64,000 nt of DNA from Agromyces protaetiae (GTDB lineage: Bacteria > Actinomycetota > Actinomycetes > Actinomycetales > Microbacteriaceae), in contig NZ_CP133018.1 of the NCBI RefSeq assembly GCF_030866785.1, forward strand, positions 4,117,721-4,181,720, given 5' to 3'. Shown one piece after another: positions 1-9,133 of this stretch. The position numbers and the translations under genes are program-made. The notes beneath the pieces are model-generated. The model ran no database searches. It was not told the origin of the DNA and saw only the letters and a program-made list of their open reading frames with translations. The first letter of the stretch is position 1. Each line of letters starts with the position of its first letter.

Positions 1-1038
1 TCGTTCGGTGTGGACGACGAGGGCCGGCCGGTGCCGATCCGCGACTACACGCTCCGGGGCGAGGTGCACGACGAGAAGGCGTACTACTCGATGGCCGGCG
101 TCGCCGGGCACGCGGGGCTCTTCTCGACCGCGGGCGACATGGCGGTGCTCACGCAACTCATGCTGAACGGTGGCACCTACGGCGGACGCGAGTACTTCTC
201 GAAGGAGGTCGCCGACGCGTTCATCGAGCCGTACTCGGTCAATCCGGCGACGATCGGCAGCTCGACGATCGGGCTCGGCTGGCGCTTGCACTCGCAGAAC
301 GCCGCGGCCTACTACTACTTCAACTGGGGCCCGAGTCGGAGCACCTTCGGGCACCAGGGCTGGACCGGCACGCTGACCGTCATCGACCCCGTGCACCAGA
401 TGACGATCACCATCCTCACCAACATGCGGCACTCGCCGGTCGTCAGCCCGCCGAACGGATTCCAGGGGGCGAGCTTCGACGTCTCCGACCTCGCCCCGGT
501 ATCGGCCATGGTCTACCGGGCGCTGGTGCACGACGAGCCCGACTATGTTGCCGAGGCATCCGTGTCGTCGGTCGAGCCGGTCGCCGTGGATCACGGCACG
601 GCCGAGGCCGAGGCGCTCGCGACGCTGCCGGCCACGGTCACGATCACCGATGAGGCGGATGTCTCACACGAGGTCGCCGTGAGCTGGTCGCTCGACGGCT
701 ACGACGGAGCGCTGAGCGACGCGTACGCCGCGCGCGGTGAGCTGCAGCGGCCCGCCTGGCTCATCGCCGCCGACGGCGCCGAACCGCTCGTCGCTGAGAC
801 GACGGTCACCGTGCGCGCGGCAGCCGACCCCGGCGGGCCCGGCGAAGGCGGCCCCGGCGGCGGTACCCCGGGCGCTCCCGGCGGCTCGGACCCCGGAACC
901 GCGAAACCGGCCGGCGGTGACCTCGCGTCGACCGGCCTGCCCGCGGAAGCCTGGGCCGGGTTCGCCCTGCTGGTCCTCGCGCTCGGCGGCCTGTTCACCG
1001 GCGTCGCAATCAGGCGACGCCACCTCCGCAGCGAATGA
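1..1038 (+). CDS. Beta-lactamase-family serine hydrolase, cell-wall anchored (5' partial)
   Basis: C-terminal part of a secreted serine hydrolase of the beta-lactamase/penicillin-binding fold. The frame is open to the left edge, so the signal peptide and SxxK serine lie outside the window. Visible residues 1-170 carry the typical late part of the fold, with GVAGHAGLFST and a conserved GHQGWTGT stretch matching the third (HxG-like) active-site motif. A bacterial Ig-like segment (about residues 185-275) follows, then a Gly/Pro-rich linker. The end is a class E sortase signal: LASTG about 35 residues from the terminus, a hydrophobic helix, and a basic tail (RRRH). The protein probably acts at the cell surface on peptide or ester substrates; the substrate cannot be read. 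A strong terminator follows directly. Confidence 0.8.
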   Translation, partial: SFGVDDEGRPVPIRDYTLRGEVHDEKAYYSMAGVAGHAGLFSTAGDMAVLTQLMLNGGTYGGREYFSKEVADAFIEPYSVNPATIGSSTIGLGWRLHSQNAAAYYYFNWGPSRSTFGHQGWTGTLTVIDPVHQMTITILTNMRHSPVVSPPNGFQGASFDVSDLAPVSAMVYRALVHDEPDYVAEASVSSVEPVAVDHGTAEAEALATLPATVTITDEADVSHEVAVSWSLDGYDGALSDAYAARGELQRPAWLIAADGAEPLVAETTVTVRAAADPGGPGEGGPGGGTPGAPGGSDPGTAKPAGGDLASTGLPAEAWAGFALLVLALGGLFTGVAIRRRHLRSE

Positions 1039-1056
1039 TCGCGGTCTGATCCGGGC

Positions 1057-1086
1057 GTGGGGTGGCGTGCGTGCACGCCGCCCCAC
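1057..1086 (+). terminator. Rho-independent terminator after the serine hydrolase
   Basis: A 14-bp stem with one G-T wobble and a 2-base loop begins 18 bases after the stop codon. The arms are GTGGGGTGGCGTGC and GCACGCCGCCCCAC. The following T run is weak, as is common in high-GC actinobacteria. Confidence 0.7.
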
Positions 1087-1204
1087 GCTTCGTTGAGCGG
1101 TCCGGCCGACCCGTCGACGCCCGCACACCGGCACACCGCGCTCGACGCAAAGGTGGGATATTACTACCCTGAACCACACGTCGACGACGCGTGAGGGGGT
1201 CCGG

Positions 1205-4200
1205 GTGGTGCACCATCTTCGTCGAGGTCGGCCGGCGGTCCTCGCGCTGCTGACGAGCGTCGCCCTGGTGGCCGGGTTCGCGACCGCGGCGACCGCCGGC
1301 GAGCGGGAACACGACGCGGCGGCCGTCGTCGGCGACTTCGGTATCGGCGACGGCCTCGAAGGGGCGATCGACGAGCGGGTCGGCGCGTTCCGATTCGTCG
1401 TGCCGATTGCCGGGCTGCAGCTCGGCTGGGACTCGCGCGCCGCCGGCGAGGACCGCCACCGGCTCGGGGCGGGCTGGAGCTGGGGGCTCGACCGCATCCA
1501 GACCGGCGGCGGGGTCCAGGTTCACCTCGCGTCGGGCGGTGTGTTCGCCGCGGACGACACCCACCCCTCGGGCCTCGCCGGCTACGGCGCCGAAGACGTG
1601 GTCTTCGAACAGACGGCCGGCACGCTCCCGGGCCGCGGGGGCGACCTGCCGGACCTGCCGCAGCTCTCGGCGGTCGTGGAGTACGCATTCGTGCTGCGCG
1701 AGCTCGGCGGCGTCGCGACCTACTTCAGCGCTGCCGGCGATCCGGTCGCGCAGCTCGACCGGTTCGGCGCGCGCACCGATTGGGCGTGGGTCGACGCGAC
1801 GACGCATCGGCTCGCCGCGGTCGTCGACCCCCACGGCATGGTGACGGCCCTCGACTGGGCGGACCCGGCCTCGGTCGTCGTGCGGCCTGGCGCGAACCTC
1901 GAGGCCGGCGCCGAGGGGGCCGGCGCGGTCTGGCGGCTCGCGACCGACGGCGGCCGGGTCGTCGCGTCGACGGATGCCTCGGGCCGCCGTGTCTCGTTCG
2001 GCTATGCGCGGACCGGGTCGGGCCTCGTCTCCTCGATCTCGGGCGTCTCGGGTGGCCTCACGCGGGTGGAGTGGCGCGCATACCCCGACGCCGTGCCCCG
2101 CGTGGCGAGCGTGACGACGACCGACGCGGCCGGTGCCGAGCTCTCGCGCCGGACCTGGGCGCCGGGCGCCGACGGCGCGCTGTCGTCCGGCTGGCCGCGC
2201 GACGCGGGCGAACGGGCGGCGTTCGGGTCCCCCGATCCGGGGTTCGGCTATCGGTCGTCGCTCGGCGACGGATCGACCTGGGTCGTCTCGGAGTACTCGG
2301 GCCGGCATCTCCTCACGCACCGTTCGACCGTCGCGAGCTCGCCGTCTGGTGAGCACACGGTGCACGAGCAGGCGCTGTCCTATCCGGGTGACGGGGTGCT
2401 CGACCCGGCGGCGCTGCCAGGCGACTGGTCGCGACCGAGCGAGGTCACGGCCACGCTCCGCGACGCCGCGGGCCACGAGCGCACCGACACGGAGACGTTC
2501 CGGTTCGATGCGCGCGGGCGCGCGATCGGGTCGGCCGAACGCGTGGCGGGCGCCGATCCCGGCGCGATCGAACGCGAGACGACCTACCGACTCTCGGCCG
2601 CGGGCGATGTGCTCGACGAGACCACCACGACCGCGCCGGGATCCGCGGCCGAGGTGACCGTGACGCACTCGTTCGAGTACGGGCCGCGCGGTGAGCTCTC
2701 GGCGCGCACGCGCACCGAGCCGACGGCGCCCGGCGAGCCCGTGCTCCGCCAGGACCAGGCGTGGGATGCGGCGGGCAATCTGCTCCGCGGCCTCGACGGG
2801 ACCGGATTCGAGTACGATGCCGCGAACCGGGCCGTCGCCGAGCGGGCCGCGGACGGGACGGCGACCGAGCTGCGCTACTGGGCGGACGGCACACGTCGCG
2901 ACCGCACGACGCGGCACCCCGACGGCACCCTCGAGACGACCGGCTTCTACTGGGACGGCGCGGATCTGCTGAACGACACGCACGATGCGAGCGGCACCGC
3001 CGCGTACCTGCTCGGGGCCAGCCGGCACACCCGCACGATCCTGGAGGCCGGCGACGCGGTGACGACCTACTACGGTACCGATCGGCACGGCAATGTCACG
3101 GACACGACCGACGAGACCGGTCGCACGACACGACAGACCGCGTACACGGACTACGGCGTCGCGACCGACCCGGGCGCAGCGCGCGGCCTGCAGCGCGACC
3201 CGTTCGGATACTCCGGCGAGTACACCGATCCCACCGGCCGGCAGCACCTGCGGGCCCGCACCTATGACCCCGTCTCGCTGCAGTTCACGACCCGTGACGA
3301 GGCCGACCGGCACAACCGCTACGCGTACGCCGACCTCAACCCGATCATGAACGTCGACCCCACCGGCCGCGCGTCGTCGCCCGACGCGTGGCATCCTGTC
3401 GTGCTCGGCCTCAGCATCCTGTGCACCGCCGTGATCGGCGTCGCCGCACTCGCGGGAGTGCCCGCCGCATTCACGTGGGGCACGGGGCTCGCCGCGGCGG
3501 GCGTGCTGACCGATGCGTGGGCCTTCGTCGTCAGCGTGGGTGCGCTCAGCGTGCAGGAGGCCGACCGCGCCGGGACGCCCGTCAACGACGGCGCTCGGGC
3601 GTTCTTCGAATCCCCCATCACGCATCTCTCCGACTTCGTCGCCGGCGCCGGACTCGTTGCCGCCGCGACCTTCTCCATCAATGGCCTCCCACGGCTCGCC
3701 AGATGGCTCCGAGCGAGGCTGCCCACTCAGTACGAGGCCGAGCTGACGACGTTTCCCGTCGAAGACATGCGCGCACTCATCGCCGACTGGGAAGAGATGG
3801 TGGGCGTCATGCGCACCGACCCCTTGAGCACGTTGACTCCGGAGTACGACCGCCTACTGGGGCGGACTGTCTCCAGCCTCCGGCATGATGTCCTGGCGCT
3901 GGTGGCCAATCGCCCCGTGATGGTGCAGACCAGCCTCACGGCCCCACCCCAGCCACTGCTGGTCGAGGGCCGCATGGTCCGAGGCTTCCGCGGCTGGCTC
4001 AACAACGAGCAGCGGATCCCGCTCGAGGTCAGCGCGCAGATCTACGGGCACGCAGGTCTCGCGGTCGGACTGCATGACCGCCAGGCGCTCGCATCGGTGC
4101 TGCTGATGAGCGTGCGCCCGGTCCTCAACCTGCACCGCGCGATGAAGGATGTCCCCGTGGAATTGGAAGTGGCGGTGGCCATGCGGGATTGGCGGTTGAC

Positions 4201-4267
4201 GAACCTGAGATCGCATCTCGAGGTCTTGGTCGGCGCCCCGCGATCGAACTTCCTCGACGCGTTCTAA
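1205..4267 (+). CDS. Secreted RHS-repeat protein with a unique C-terminal region
   Basis: A 1020-residue protein with a GTG start and a signal peptide (residues 1-31, ending ATAATA). The middle is built of YD/RHS-type beta repeats (for example FEYDAANRAV near residue 536). It then has the RHS-associated core: GYSGEYTDPTGR near 670, RTYDP, and a closing NPIMNVDPTGR near 715-724. In polymorphic toxins this is where the conserved shell stops and the variable effector begins. The roughly 298 residues after it start with a strongly hydrophobic stretch (about 735-790) and end in a mostly helical region that matches no toxin family I recognise. No protease or pre-toxin motif is evident. The protein is likely exported and surface-exposed; a toxin role is only inferred from the architecture. 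The next gene is a small unknown. Confidence 0.85.
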   Translation: MVHHLRRGRPAVLALLTSVALVAGFATAATAGEREHDAAAVVGDFGIGDGLEGAIDERVGAFRFVVPIAGLQLGWDSRAAGEDRHRLGAGWSWGLDRIQTGGGVQVHLASGGVFAADDTHPSGLAGYGAEDVVFEQTAGTLPGRGGDLPDLPQLSAVVEYAFVLRELGGVATYFSAAGDPVAQLDRFGARTDWAWVDATTHRLAAVVDPHGMVTALDWADPASVVVRPGANLEAGAEGAGAVWRLATDGGRVVASTDASGRRVSFGYARTGSGLVSSISGVSGGLTRVEWRAYPDAVPRVASVTTTDAAGAELSRRTWAPGADGALSSGWPRDAGERAAFGSPDPGFGYRSSLGDGSTWVVSEYSGRHLLTHRSTVASSPSGEHTVHEQALSYPGDGVLDPAALPGDWSRPSEVTATLRDAAGHERTDTETFRFDARGRAIGSAERVAGADPGAIERETTYRLSAAGDVLDETTTTAPGSAAEVTVTHSFEYGPRGELSARTRTEPTAPGEPVLRQDQAWDAAGNLLRGLDGTGFEYDAANRAVAERAADGTATELRYWADGTRRDRTTRHPDGTLETTGFYWDGADLLNDTHDASGTAAYLLGASRHTRTILEAGDAVTTYYGTDRHGNVTDTTDETGRTTRQTAYTDYGVATDPGAARGLQRDPFGYSGEYTDPTGRQHLRARTYDPVSLQFTTRDEADRHNRYAYADLNPIMNVDPTGRASSPDAWHPVVLGLSILCTAVIGVAALAGVPAAFTWGTGLAAAGVLTDAWAFVVSVGALSVQEADRAGTPVNDGARAFFESPITHLSDFVAGAGLVAAATFSINGLPRLARWLRARLPTQYEAELTTFPVEDMRALIADWEEMVGVMRTDPLSTLTPEYDRLLGRTVSSLRHDVLALVANRPVMVQTSLTAPPQPLLVEGRMVRGFRGWLNNEQRIPLEVSAQIYGHAGLAVGLHDRQALASVLLMSVRPVLNLHRAMKDVPVELEVAVAMRDWRLTNLRSHLEVLVGAPRSNFLDAF

Positions 4268-4413
4268 GTGAACGCCCGATGACGCCGCATTGCGCCGAAT
4301 GTCCCCGGTGGCGGAACATCCGGTGCCGATCGTGTCCAGGGACTTGATTTCGGTGGCACCAGCGCCGACGCTTGACGCTGGAAACATTGGCAACCGGTTC
4401 AAAGGGGAACTCG

Positions 4414-4659
4414 ATGTCGCACCTCGCCGTTCAGGCACCGCGCACCACCGGGCGGGAAGCCGTGCTGGCCTTCCTCGAGATCGACCGGCAGCTCCGCGCC
4501 CTCGAGCGCATCGACGCCGCCGCGTCCGGCCGTCTCCGGTTGGCGCTCGTCAGCCTGCGGCAGCGCTTCGAGCGCGGCCTGATCGACCCGATCGCGGCGA
4601 AGCGCGAGGCCGACCTCCTGCTGCACCGCGCGGATGCCACGGGGGCCCGCCGCCGCTGA
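4414..4659 (+). CDS. Small hypothetical protein downstream of the RHS gene
   Basis: An 81-residue protein, chosen to start at ATG 4414 because AAAGGGGA lies 6-13 bases upstream. It has no signal peptide or membrane segment and is mostly helical and charged. The C-terminal half (LRQRFERGLIDPIAAKREAD) faintly resembles the SHOCT pattern of a short helix, a Gly turn and a Lys/Glu-rich helix, but this is too weak for a family call. It lies 146 bases after the RHS gene on the same strand. That is the place where an immunity gene would sit in a polymorphic toxin locus, but the spacing suggests its own promoter and nothing in the sequence shows immunity. Confidence 0.6.
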   Translation: MSHLAVQAPRTTGREAVLAFLEIDRQLRALERIDAAASGRLRLALVSLRQRFERGLIDPIAAKREADLLLHRADATGARRR

Positions 4660-4991
4660 CCCCGCGGCCGACCAGAGCCCGTATCGCCGTCGACACATCC
4701 GCGTAACACCCGATCCGTAGCGTCGACCGAGCCGCGCGGAACCGAGTTGCGGGTCGGCGCTCATGCGGCGCGCCCGCAGATCGAGACGCTTCGCGATTTG
4801 CGCGTGTGCTGCGTGAAAACGCACAAATCTTGCGCACTACGCGTCCATCTGCACAGGAGCTGCGTGAAAGACTCGATTCACGCAAATCCTCACCACAAGT
4901 GACACCTTCCCTGCCAGGTGCCTGCAATCCAGCTCCGGCGTGCTCTCGCTCGTACTCCCCCACTCGCATTCGCCAACCGCAACGGAGAACC
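4660..4991. promoter_or_regulatory. 332-base intergenic region with repeated TGCGTGAAA operator-like motifs
   Basis: No gene seen. The region in front of the carboxypeptidase holds TGCGT-GAAA-ACGCA (4810-4823) and, 51 bases later, an inverted repeat TGCGTGAA-N8-TTCACGCA (4861-4884). TGCGTGAAA thus occurs at 4810 and 4861 in direct orientation, with one inverted copy. It looks like a paired binding site for a dimeric repressor. A ribosome-binding site CGGAGAA lies at 4983-4989, just before ATG 4992. Confidence 0.45.
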
Positions 4992-7900
4992 ATGACGTTC
5001 AGACACGTCCTCTCCGGGGCCGGGGCGGCCGCCATCGTCGCTGCCACCCTCGTCGCCGGAACCATCCCCGCACACGCCGCCGAGCCGACGCCCGACGCGC
5101 TCCCGATCACCTATCCCATCTCGGACCTCGTCGCGCCCCCGACGTCCTACCCGACCCAGCCCACGCTGCCGGTCGTCGCGGACGACCCGACGGACGCGTC
5201 GATCAACCGCGGCGCCGTGCCGTACGACGAGATCGCCCCGAAGCTGAACGCGCTCATGTCCCAGAGCGATCGCATCTCGGCGCAGATCGTCGGCGAGTCG
5301 GTGCAGGGACGGGACATCCATCTCGTGACCATCACCGCACCCGAGTCGCCCGAACAGACCGCCCAGCAGGCCGCGTGGCGCGCGAAGGTCAAGCACGACC
5401 CGGCCGCCGCTGCCGCCGATGCCGAGCTCATGGCCGGCTACAAGGTGCCGATCTGGTTCAACGGCAACATCCACGGCAACGAGTGGGAGGGCACCGACGG
5501 CATCCTGAACTACATCGAGGAGCTCGTCACCGCCCCCGACGAGGAGGTCGCCGAACTGCTCGACGGGTACCGGATGTACTTCACCATCACGAACAACCCC
5601 GACGGCCGGGCCCTCGGCCAGCGGGCGAACGCCGACGGGTTCGATGCGAACCGCGACATGATCACGGGCGTGACGCCCGAGGCGCGCATCATCCGCGACC
5701 TGTCGGGCATCATCCAGCCCACGTTCTACGTCGACATCCACGGGTACACGAGCGTGTTGCAGATCGAGCCGTGCGGCCCGCCGCACGGTGAGAACTACGA
5801 GTACGACCTGTTCCTGCCGCACGCCTACGAGGCCGCGCTCGAGATCGAGCAGGCCGTCGTCGCGGCGAACATCCCGGGCAACACCTACCTGGGCGCCGAT
5901 GGCCGGCCGACCACGGAGAACACCGGCAAGATCAAGATCCCGTTCCGCGACATCCGCTCGGGCTGGGACGACTGGCCGCCGATCTTCACGCCGCAGTTCG
6001 TCGCGTACCAGGGTGCGATCACGAACACCGTCGAGCTGCCGCTCGGCCGCGTGAACCCCGCGACGAACCCGCAGAACCAGGCGAACACCGCGGTCAACAT
6101 CGAGGTCGCCGACGTCGTGATCAAGTCGTCGGTCGACTACGTCGTCGGCAACGCCGACGCGCTGCTCGAGAACCAGATCGAGATCTTCCGCCGCGGTGTC
6201 GCGGGCGAAGAGCTGCGCACGATCCCGGCCGACGCCGACCCGACCACGATCCCCGGTCCCGACCAGTGGGCCGAGATCTGGGACGAGACCGACGTCTACC
6301 GCGCCGAATTCCCGCGCGGCTACGTCATCCCGATGGGCGACGCGCAGCGCTCGGAGACCGACGCGGCCCGCCTCGTCGACCAGCTGATCGCGAACGGCGT
6401 CGAGGTCGACCGGGCCACCGCGGCCTTCGCGGTCGACGGGGTCGAGTACCCGGCCGGCAGCTATGTCGTCGACATGCACCAGCCGCTCCGCGGCATGGCG
6501 AACGTGCTCCTCGCCGACGGCTCGGACATCTCCGAGCGGGTCCCCGACATGTACGACATCTCCGCGTGGAGCCTCGCGCTGCTGTGGGGCGCCGACGTCG
6601 TCGGGTTCGGGTCGACGACGGATGCCTCGCTGCCGGTGCCGGTCGAGGCGATCGAGTCGGCCGGGATCGTCGGTCAGGTGCCGGAGGGCGCGAAGTACCT
6701 CGAGCTCGCGACCGCGGGCGCGGCGGAGTACCAGGCGGTCAACGCCCTGCTGAAGGCCGGCGTCCCGGTGTCGGCCTTCGAAGACGGCAGCGTGATCGTC
6801 CGTGGCGACCAGCGCGCCGCGGCCGTCACGGTCGCCGACGCGTATGACGTGACGTTCACCGCGTCGGACGGCATGCGCCTGCGCACCGAGCCGAGCCGAG
6901 GCCTCGACCACCTGACGGTCGCCTACTCGGGCAACCAGGACGACCGCGTGACGCTGCAGCGTCTCGGGTTCACCGACCTGCGGCACGTGACCGCCGCCAC
7001 GATCGCCTCGGGCGCCGCGGACCTCGCCACCGCCGACGTGCTCTGGGTCGGTGCCAACCTCGCATTCACCGGCGGCAACGCCGGCGGTGCGGCGGTGATG
7101 CAGTCGTACCTCGACGCCGGCAAGGGCGTCGCGGGCAAGGGCACGGCGATCGCGTCCTTCGCGAACACGTTCGGCCTGACCACGGTCACCGCGACGACCG
7201 GCACCAGCGGCTCGAACGGCATCGTCCGTGTGGGGAACGCCGAGGGCGGTCTGCTCTCGACCTACCCGCAGGACATGGCGTTCGTGTACCCCGCGGTCTG
7301 GTACACCGGGCTCGGTGAGAACGCGCAGGTCGAGCAGAGCTACGCGGGCGAAGACACGTTCGTCGCCGGCCACTGGGCCGCGGCCGCAGGTCAGTCGACG
7401 GCGGATGCCGCGGGGCAGGCGTCGGTCGTCACCGCCACCGGAGCCACCGGGTCGCGTCTCGCGATGCTCGGCACCTCGGTGAACTTCCGCACCCACCCGG
7501 TCGGCTCCTACCCCGACATCGCCCGCTCGCTGTTCTGGGCGTCGGGCGACGGCACGGCGGTCGTGCCGCCGGTGGTGGCCGAGGACCTCATCGACGAGAC
7601 GCGCGGCTCGGTGACGGTGCCCGACACGGCCGAGGCGGGCGAGACCATCCCGGTCGGGGTCGGCGAGGGGCTCGACGGCGCGGTGTTCGAGACCGTGCTG
7701 TTCTCGGCGCCGGTGTCGCTCGGCACCGCGACCGTCGTCGACGGCGGGTACGAGGTCACCATCCCGGCCGACACGGCCGCGGGCGTGCACCGCGTCGCGG
7801 TGATCGGGCTCGACGGCGTGCTGCTCGGCTGGGATGACCTGACCGTGACGGTCACCGTCCCGGTCGACCCGGGGCCCGGCGAACAGCCCGGCGGCTCAGG

Positions 7901-8051
7901 CTCGACCCCGGCCGGCAGCTCGAGCGACCTGGCGAACACCGGCTTCGACCCGGTGCTTCCGCTCGGCATCGCCGCCGCCGCGCTGCTGCTCGGAGCATCC
8001 GTGTTCCTGATCGCCCGGCGCCGCCGCCGCGTCACGCGCGACGCCGACTGA
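4992..8051 (+). CDS. Secreted M14-family zinc carboxypeptidase, cell-wall anchored
   Basis: A 1019-residue exported metallopeptidase. ATG 4992 follows a GGAGAA ribosome-binding site; the signal peptide ends near residue 35 (IPAHAAEP). The M14 zinc site is complete: HGNE with His161 and Glu164, then His250 in VDIHGY. The probable catalytic Glu348 is in NTVELP. After the peptidase domain comes a long uncharacterised region and an Ig-like domain near residue 880-960. The C-terminus is a class E sortase signal: LANTG near residue 980, a hydrophobic helix, and an RRRRR tail. It should be displayed on the wall and trim C-terminal residues from peptides or modified peptidoglycan stems; the substrate is unknown. 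The operator-like repeats upstream suggest a dedicated regulator. A strong terminator follows. Confidence 0.88.
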   Translation: MTFRHVLSGAGAAAIVAATLVAGTIPAHAAEPTPDALPITYPISDLVAPPTSYPTQPTLPVVADDPTDASINRGAVPYDEIAPKLNALMSQSDRISAQIVGESVQGRDIHLVTITAPESPEQTAQQAAWRAKVKHDPAAAAADAELMAGYKVPIWFNGNIHGNEWEGTDGILNYIEELVTAPDEEVAELLDGYRMYFTITNNPDGRALGQRANADGFDANRDMITGVTPEARIIRDLSGIIQPTFYVDIHGYTSVLQIEPCGPPHGENYEYDLFLPHAYEAALEIEQAVVAANIPGNTYLGADGRPTTENTGKIKIPFRDIRSGWDDWPPIFTPQFVAYQGAITNTVELPLGRVNPATNPQNQANTAVNIEVADVVIKSSVDYVVGNADALLENQIEIFRRGVAGEELRTIPADADPTTIPGPDQWAEIWDETDVYRAEFPRGYVIPMGDAQRSETDAARLVDQLIANGVEVDRATAAFAVDGVEYPAGSYVVDMHQPLRGMANVLLADGSDISERVPDMYDISAWSLALLWGADVVGFGSTTDASLPVPVEAIESAGIVGQVPEGAKYLELATAGAAEYQAVNALLKAGVPVSAFEDGSVIVRGDQRAAAVTVADAYDVTFTASDGMRLRTEPSRGLDHLTVAYSGNQDDRVTLQRLGFTDLRHVTAATIASGAADLATADVLWVGANLAFTGGNAGGAAVMQSYLDAGKGVAGKGTAIASFANTFGLTTVTATTGTSGSNGIVRVGNAEGGLLSTYPQDMAFVYPAVWYTGLGENAQVEQSYAGEDTFVAGHWAAAAGQSTADAAGQASVVTATGATGSRLAMLGTSVNFRTHPVGSYPDIARSLFWASGDGTAVVPPVVAEDLIDETRGSVTVPDTAEAGETIPVGVGEGLDGAVFETVLFSAPVSLGTATVVDGGYEVTIPADTAAGVHRVAVIGLDGVLLGWDDLTVTVTVPVDPGPGEQPGGSGSTPAGSSSDLANTGFDPVLPLGIAAAALLLGASVFLIARRRRRVTRDAD

Positions 8052-8061
8052 ACACCTGATC

Positions 8062-8109
8062 GACGGGGCCGTCGCCGCCCGGTGCACGCACCGGGGCGGC
8101 GGCCCCGTC
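8062..8109. terminator. Bidirectional terminator between convergent protease genes
   Basis: A long GC-rich hairpin with a small bulge. The arms begin GACGGGGCCG and end with its complement CGGCCCCGTC; the tip is GGTGC-acg-CACC. It lies between the carboxypeptidase stop and the convergent trypsin-like protease stop, so it can serve both. Confidence 0.7.
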
Positions 8110-8132
8110 GCAGTGCGGCGGGGGTCAGCCGA

Positions 8133-9095
8133 TCACGAGGCCGCGGTCGCGTACGCGCTGTGCGCGACCGAACCGTAGTACGGCCCGAACATCACACCGG
8201 GCACGCCGTTGTAGCCGAAGCTGTTCACGGAGTTCTGCGCGCCCGAGGCGAGCAGCCAGGGGCCACCCGAAGAGCCGCCGGTCATGTCGCACGGGATGCC
8301 CTGCGACTGCGTCTGCCAGAAGGGGTCTGGGGTCGCGGTGCCGACGCACGACTTCACCGTCTCACCATCGAACGGCGACGCAGCCGGGTAGCCGTACGAC
8401 GTGTAGTCCAGACCCCTCGACTGATTGAACGCGATCGGGGATGCGCCGGCGGCCTGGGCGAGGGTCCTGCCGTCGACCTTGGCGACCTTCACGAACCCGG
8501 CGTCATAGGAGTAGTCGCGGTTCATCGACCACGGCTCGGTCACGGAGAGCGCGGTCGCGGTCCAGATTCCATACGGTGCCGCACCCTCGTGGTAGCCGGG
8601 AACGAAGACCCACCGGCTCGCGAACGACTCGCTCTCGCCACCGCCATGCACGCAGTGCCCCGCGGTGGCGACCACGCTGCCGTTCCCGGCGTCCACCGAG
8701 TTGCCGGAACAGACGTAGTTCCAGCCGTCGAGCTGGAAGAAGACCTTGCCGACACCCGATGATGCGACCGTGGATGCCTGCGATCGCACGCTCCCCTGCG
8801 GCTGGCGCTCGCCGCCCGTTTCGGCCCCGCCGTAGGTCACGGGCGCGCCCGCCTCGACCTCGGTGACGTGAGCAGACGCCTCGGCATCGCTGACGAGCAC
8901 GTCGGCCGGGATCGCGGAGCGCATGCGCTCTGGCGTCCAGTAGGCGGCTGCCGCGGTCGCGTCGGCCGACGACACGGTGGCGGTGTCGACCTCTGAGTCC
9001 GGCGTCGAGGCGCCCGCGGCGGCCGGCGCCACGACCAGCCCGCAGGCGATGAGTGCAGCGCCGACGAGTCCGGCGCGGAGTGGCGTGAATTTCAT
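8133..9095 (-). CDS. Secreted trypsin-like serine protease
   Basis: A 320-residue exported peptidase of the S1/V8-like chymotrypsin fold. The signal peptide spans residues 1-29 (ending AAAGAS), followed by a pro-region of about 80 residues. The catalytic triad is visible: His147 in ATAGHC, Asp198 in YSYDAGF (Asp194 is an alternative), and Ser276 in GGSSGGP. Cysteines at 129 and 148, and 250 and 269, are placed for the usual disulfides. It ends without an anchor, so it is probably released. The gene is convergent with the M14 carboxypeptidase; the two may work on the same extracellular protein pool, which is inference. An AT-rich palindrome sits 25 bases upstream of the start. Confidence 0.85.
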   Translation of the reverse strand: MKFTPLRAGLVGAALIACGLVVAPAAAGASTPDSEVDTATVSSADATAAAAYWTPERMRSAIPADVLVSDAEASAHVTEVEAGAPVTYGGAETGGERQPQGSVRSQASTVASSGVGKVFFQLDGWNYVCSGNSVDAGNGSVVATAGHCVHGGGESESFASRWVFVPGYHEGAAPYGIWTATALSVTEPWSMNRDYSYDAGFVKVAKVDGRTLAQAAGASPIAFNQSRGLDYTSYGYPAASPFDGETVKSCVGTATPDPFWQTQSQGIPCDMTGGSSGGPWLLASGAQNSVNSFGYNGVPGVMFGPYYGSVAHSAYATAAS

Positions 9096-9119
9096 TGAGG
9101 CATCCCTTCGATACAGTCA

Positions 9120-9133
9120 GTATTGTAGAATAC
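9120..9133. promoter_or_regulatory. AT-rich palindrome upstream of the secreted protease
   Basis: GTATT-GTAG-AATAC is a perfect 5+5 inverted repeat inside an unusually AT-rich island (about 9109-9138) of an otherwise GC-rich gap. It sits 25-38 bases before the protease start, where an operator or the promoter -10 region would lie. Confidence 0.4.

Noticed and set aside
1010..3625. Long antisense open frame opposite the RHS gene (about 870 codons)
   Set aside because: It has Arg/Gly/Ala-rich low-complexity translation without domains; the RHS protein on the other strand has a signal peptide and clear repeats. High GC leaves antisense frames open.
3370..4267. A named toxin domain (nuclease, deaminase, ADP-ribosyltransferase) in the RHS C-terminus
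   Set aside because: None of the catalytic patterns of these families is visible.
4890..7790. Long antisense frame opposite the M14 carboxypeptidase (about 966 codons)
   Set aside because: Same reason: Arg/Val/Asp-rich shadow; the plus strand has zinc ligands, a signal peptide and an anchor.
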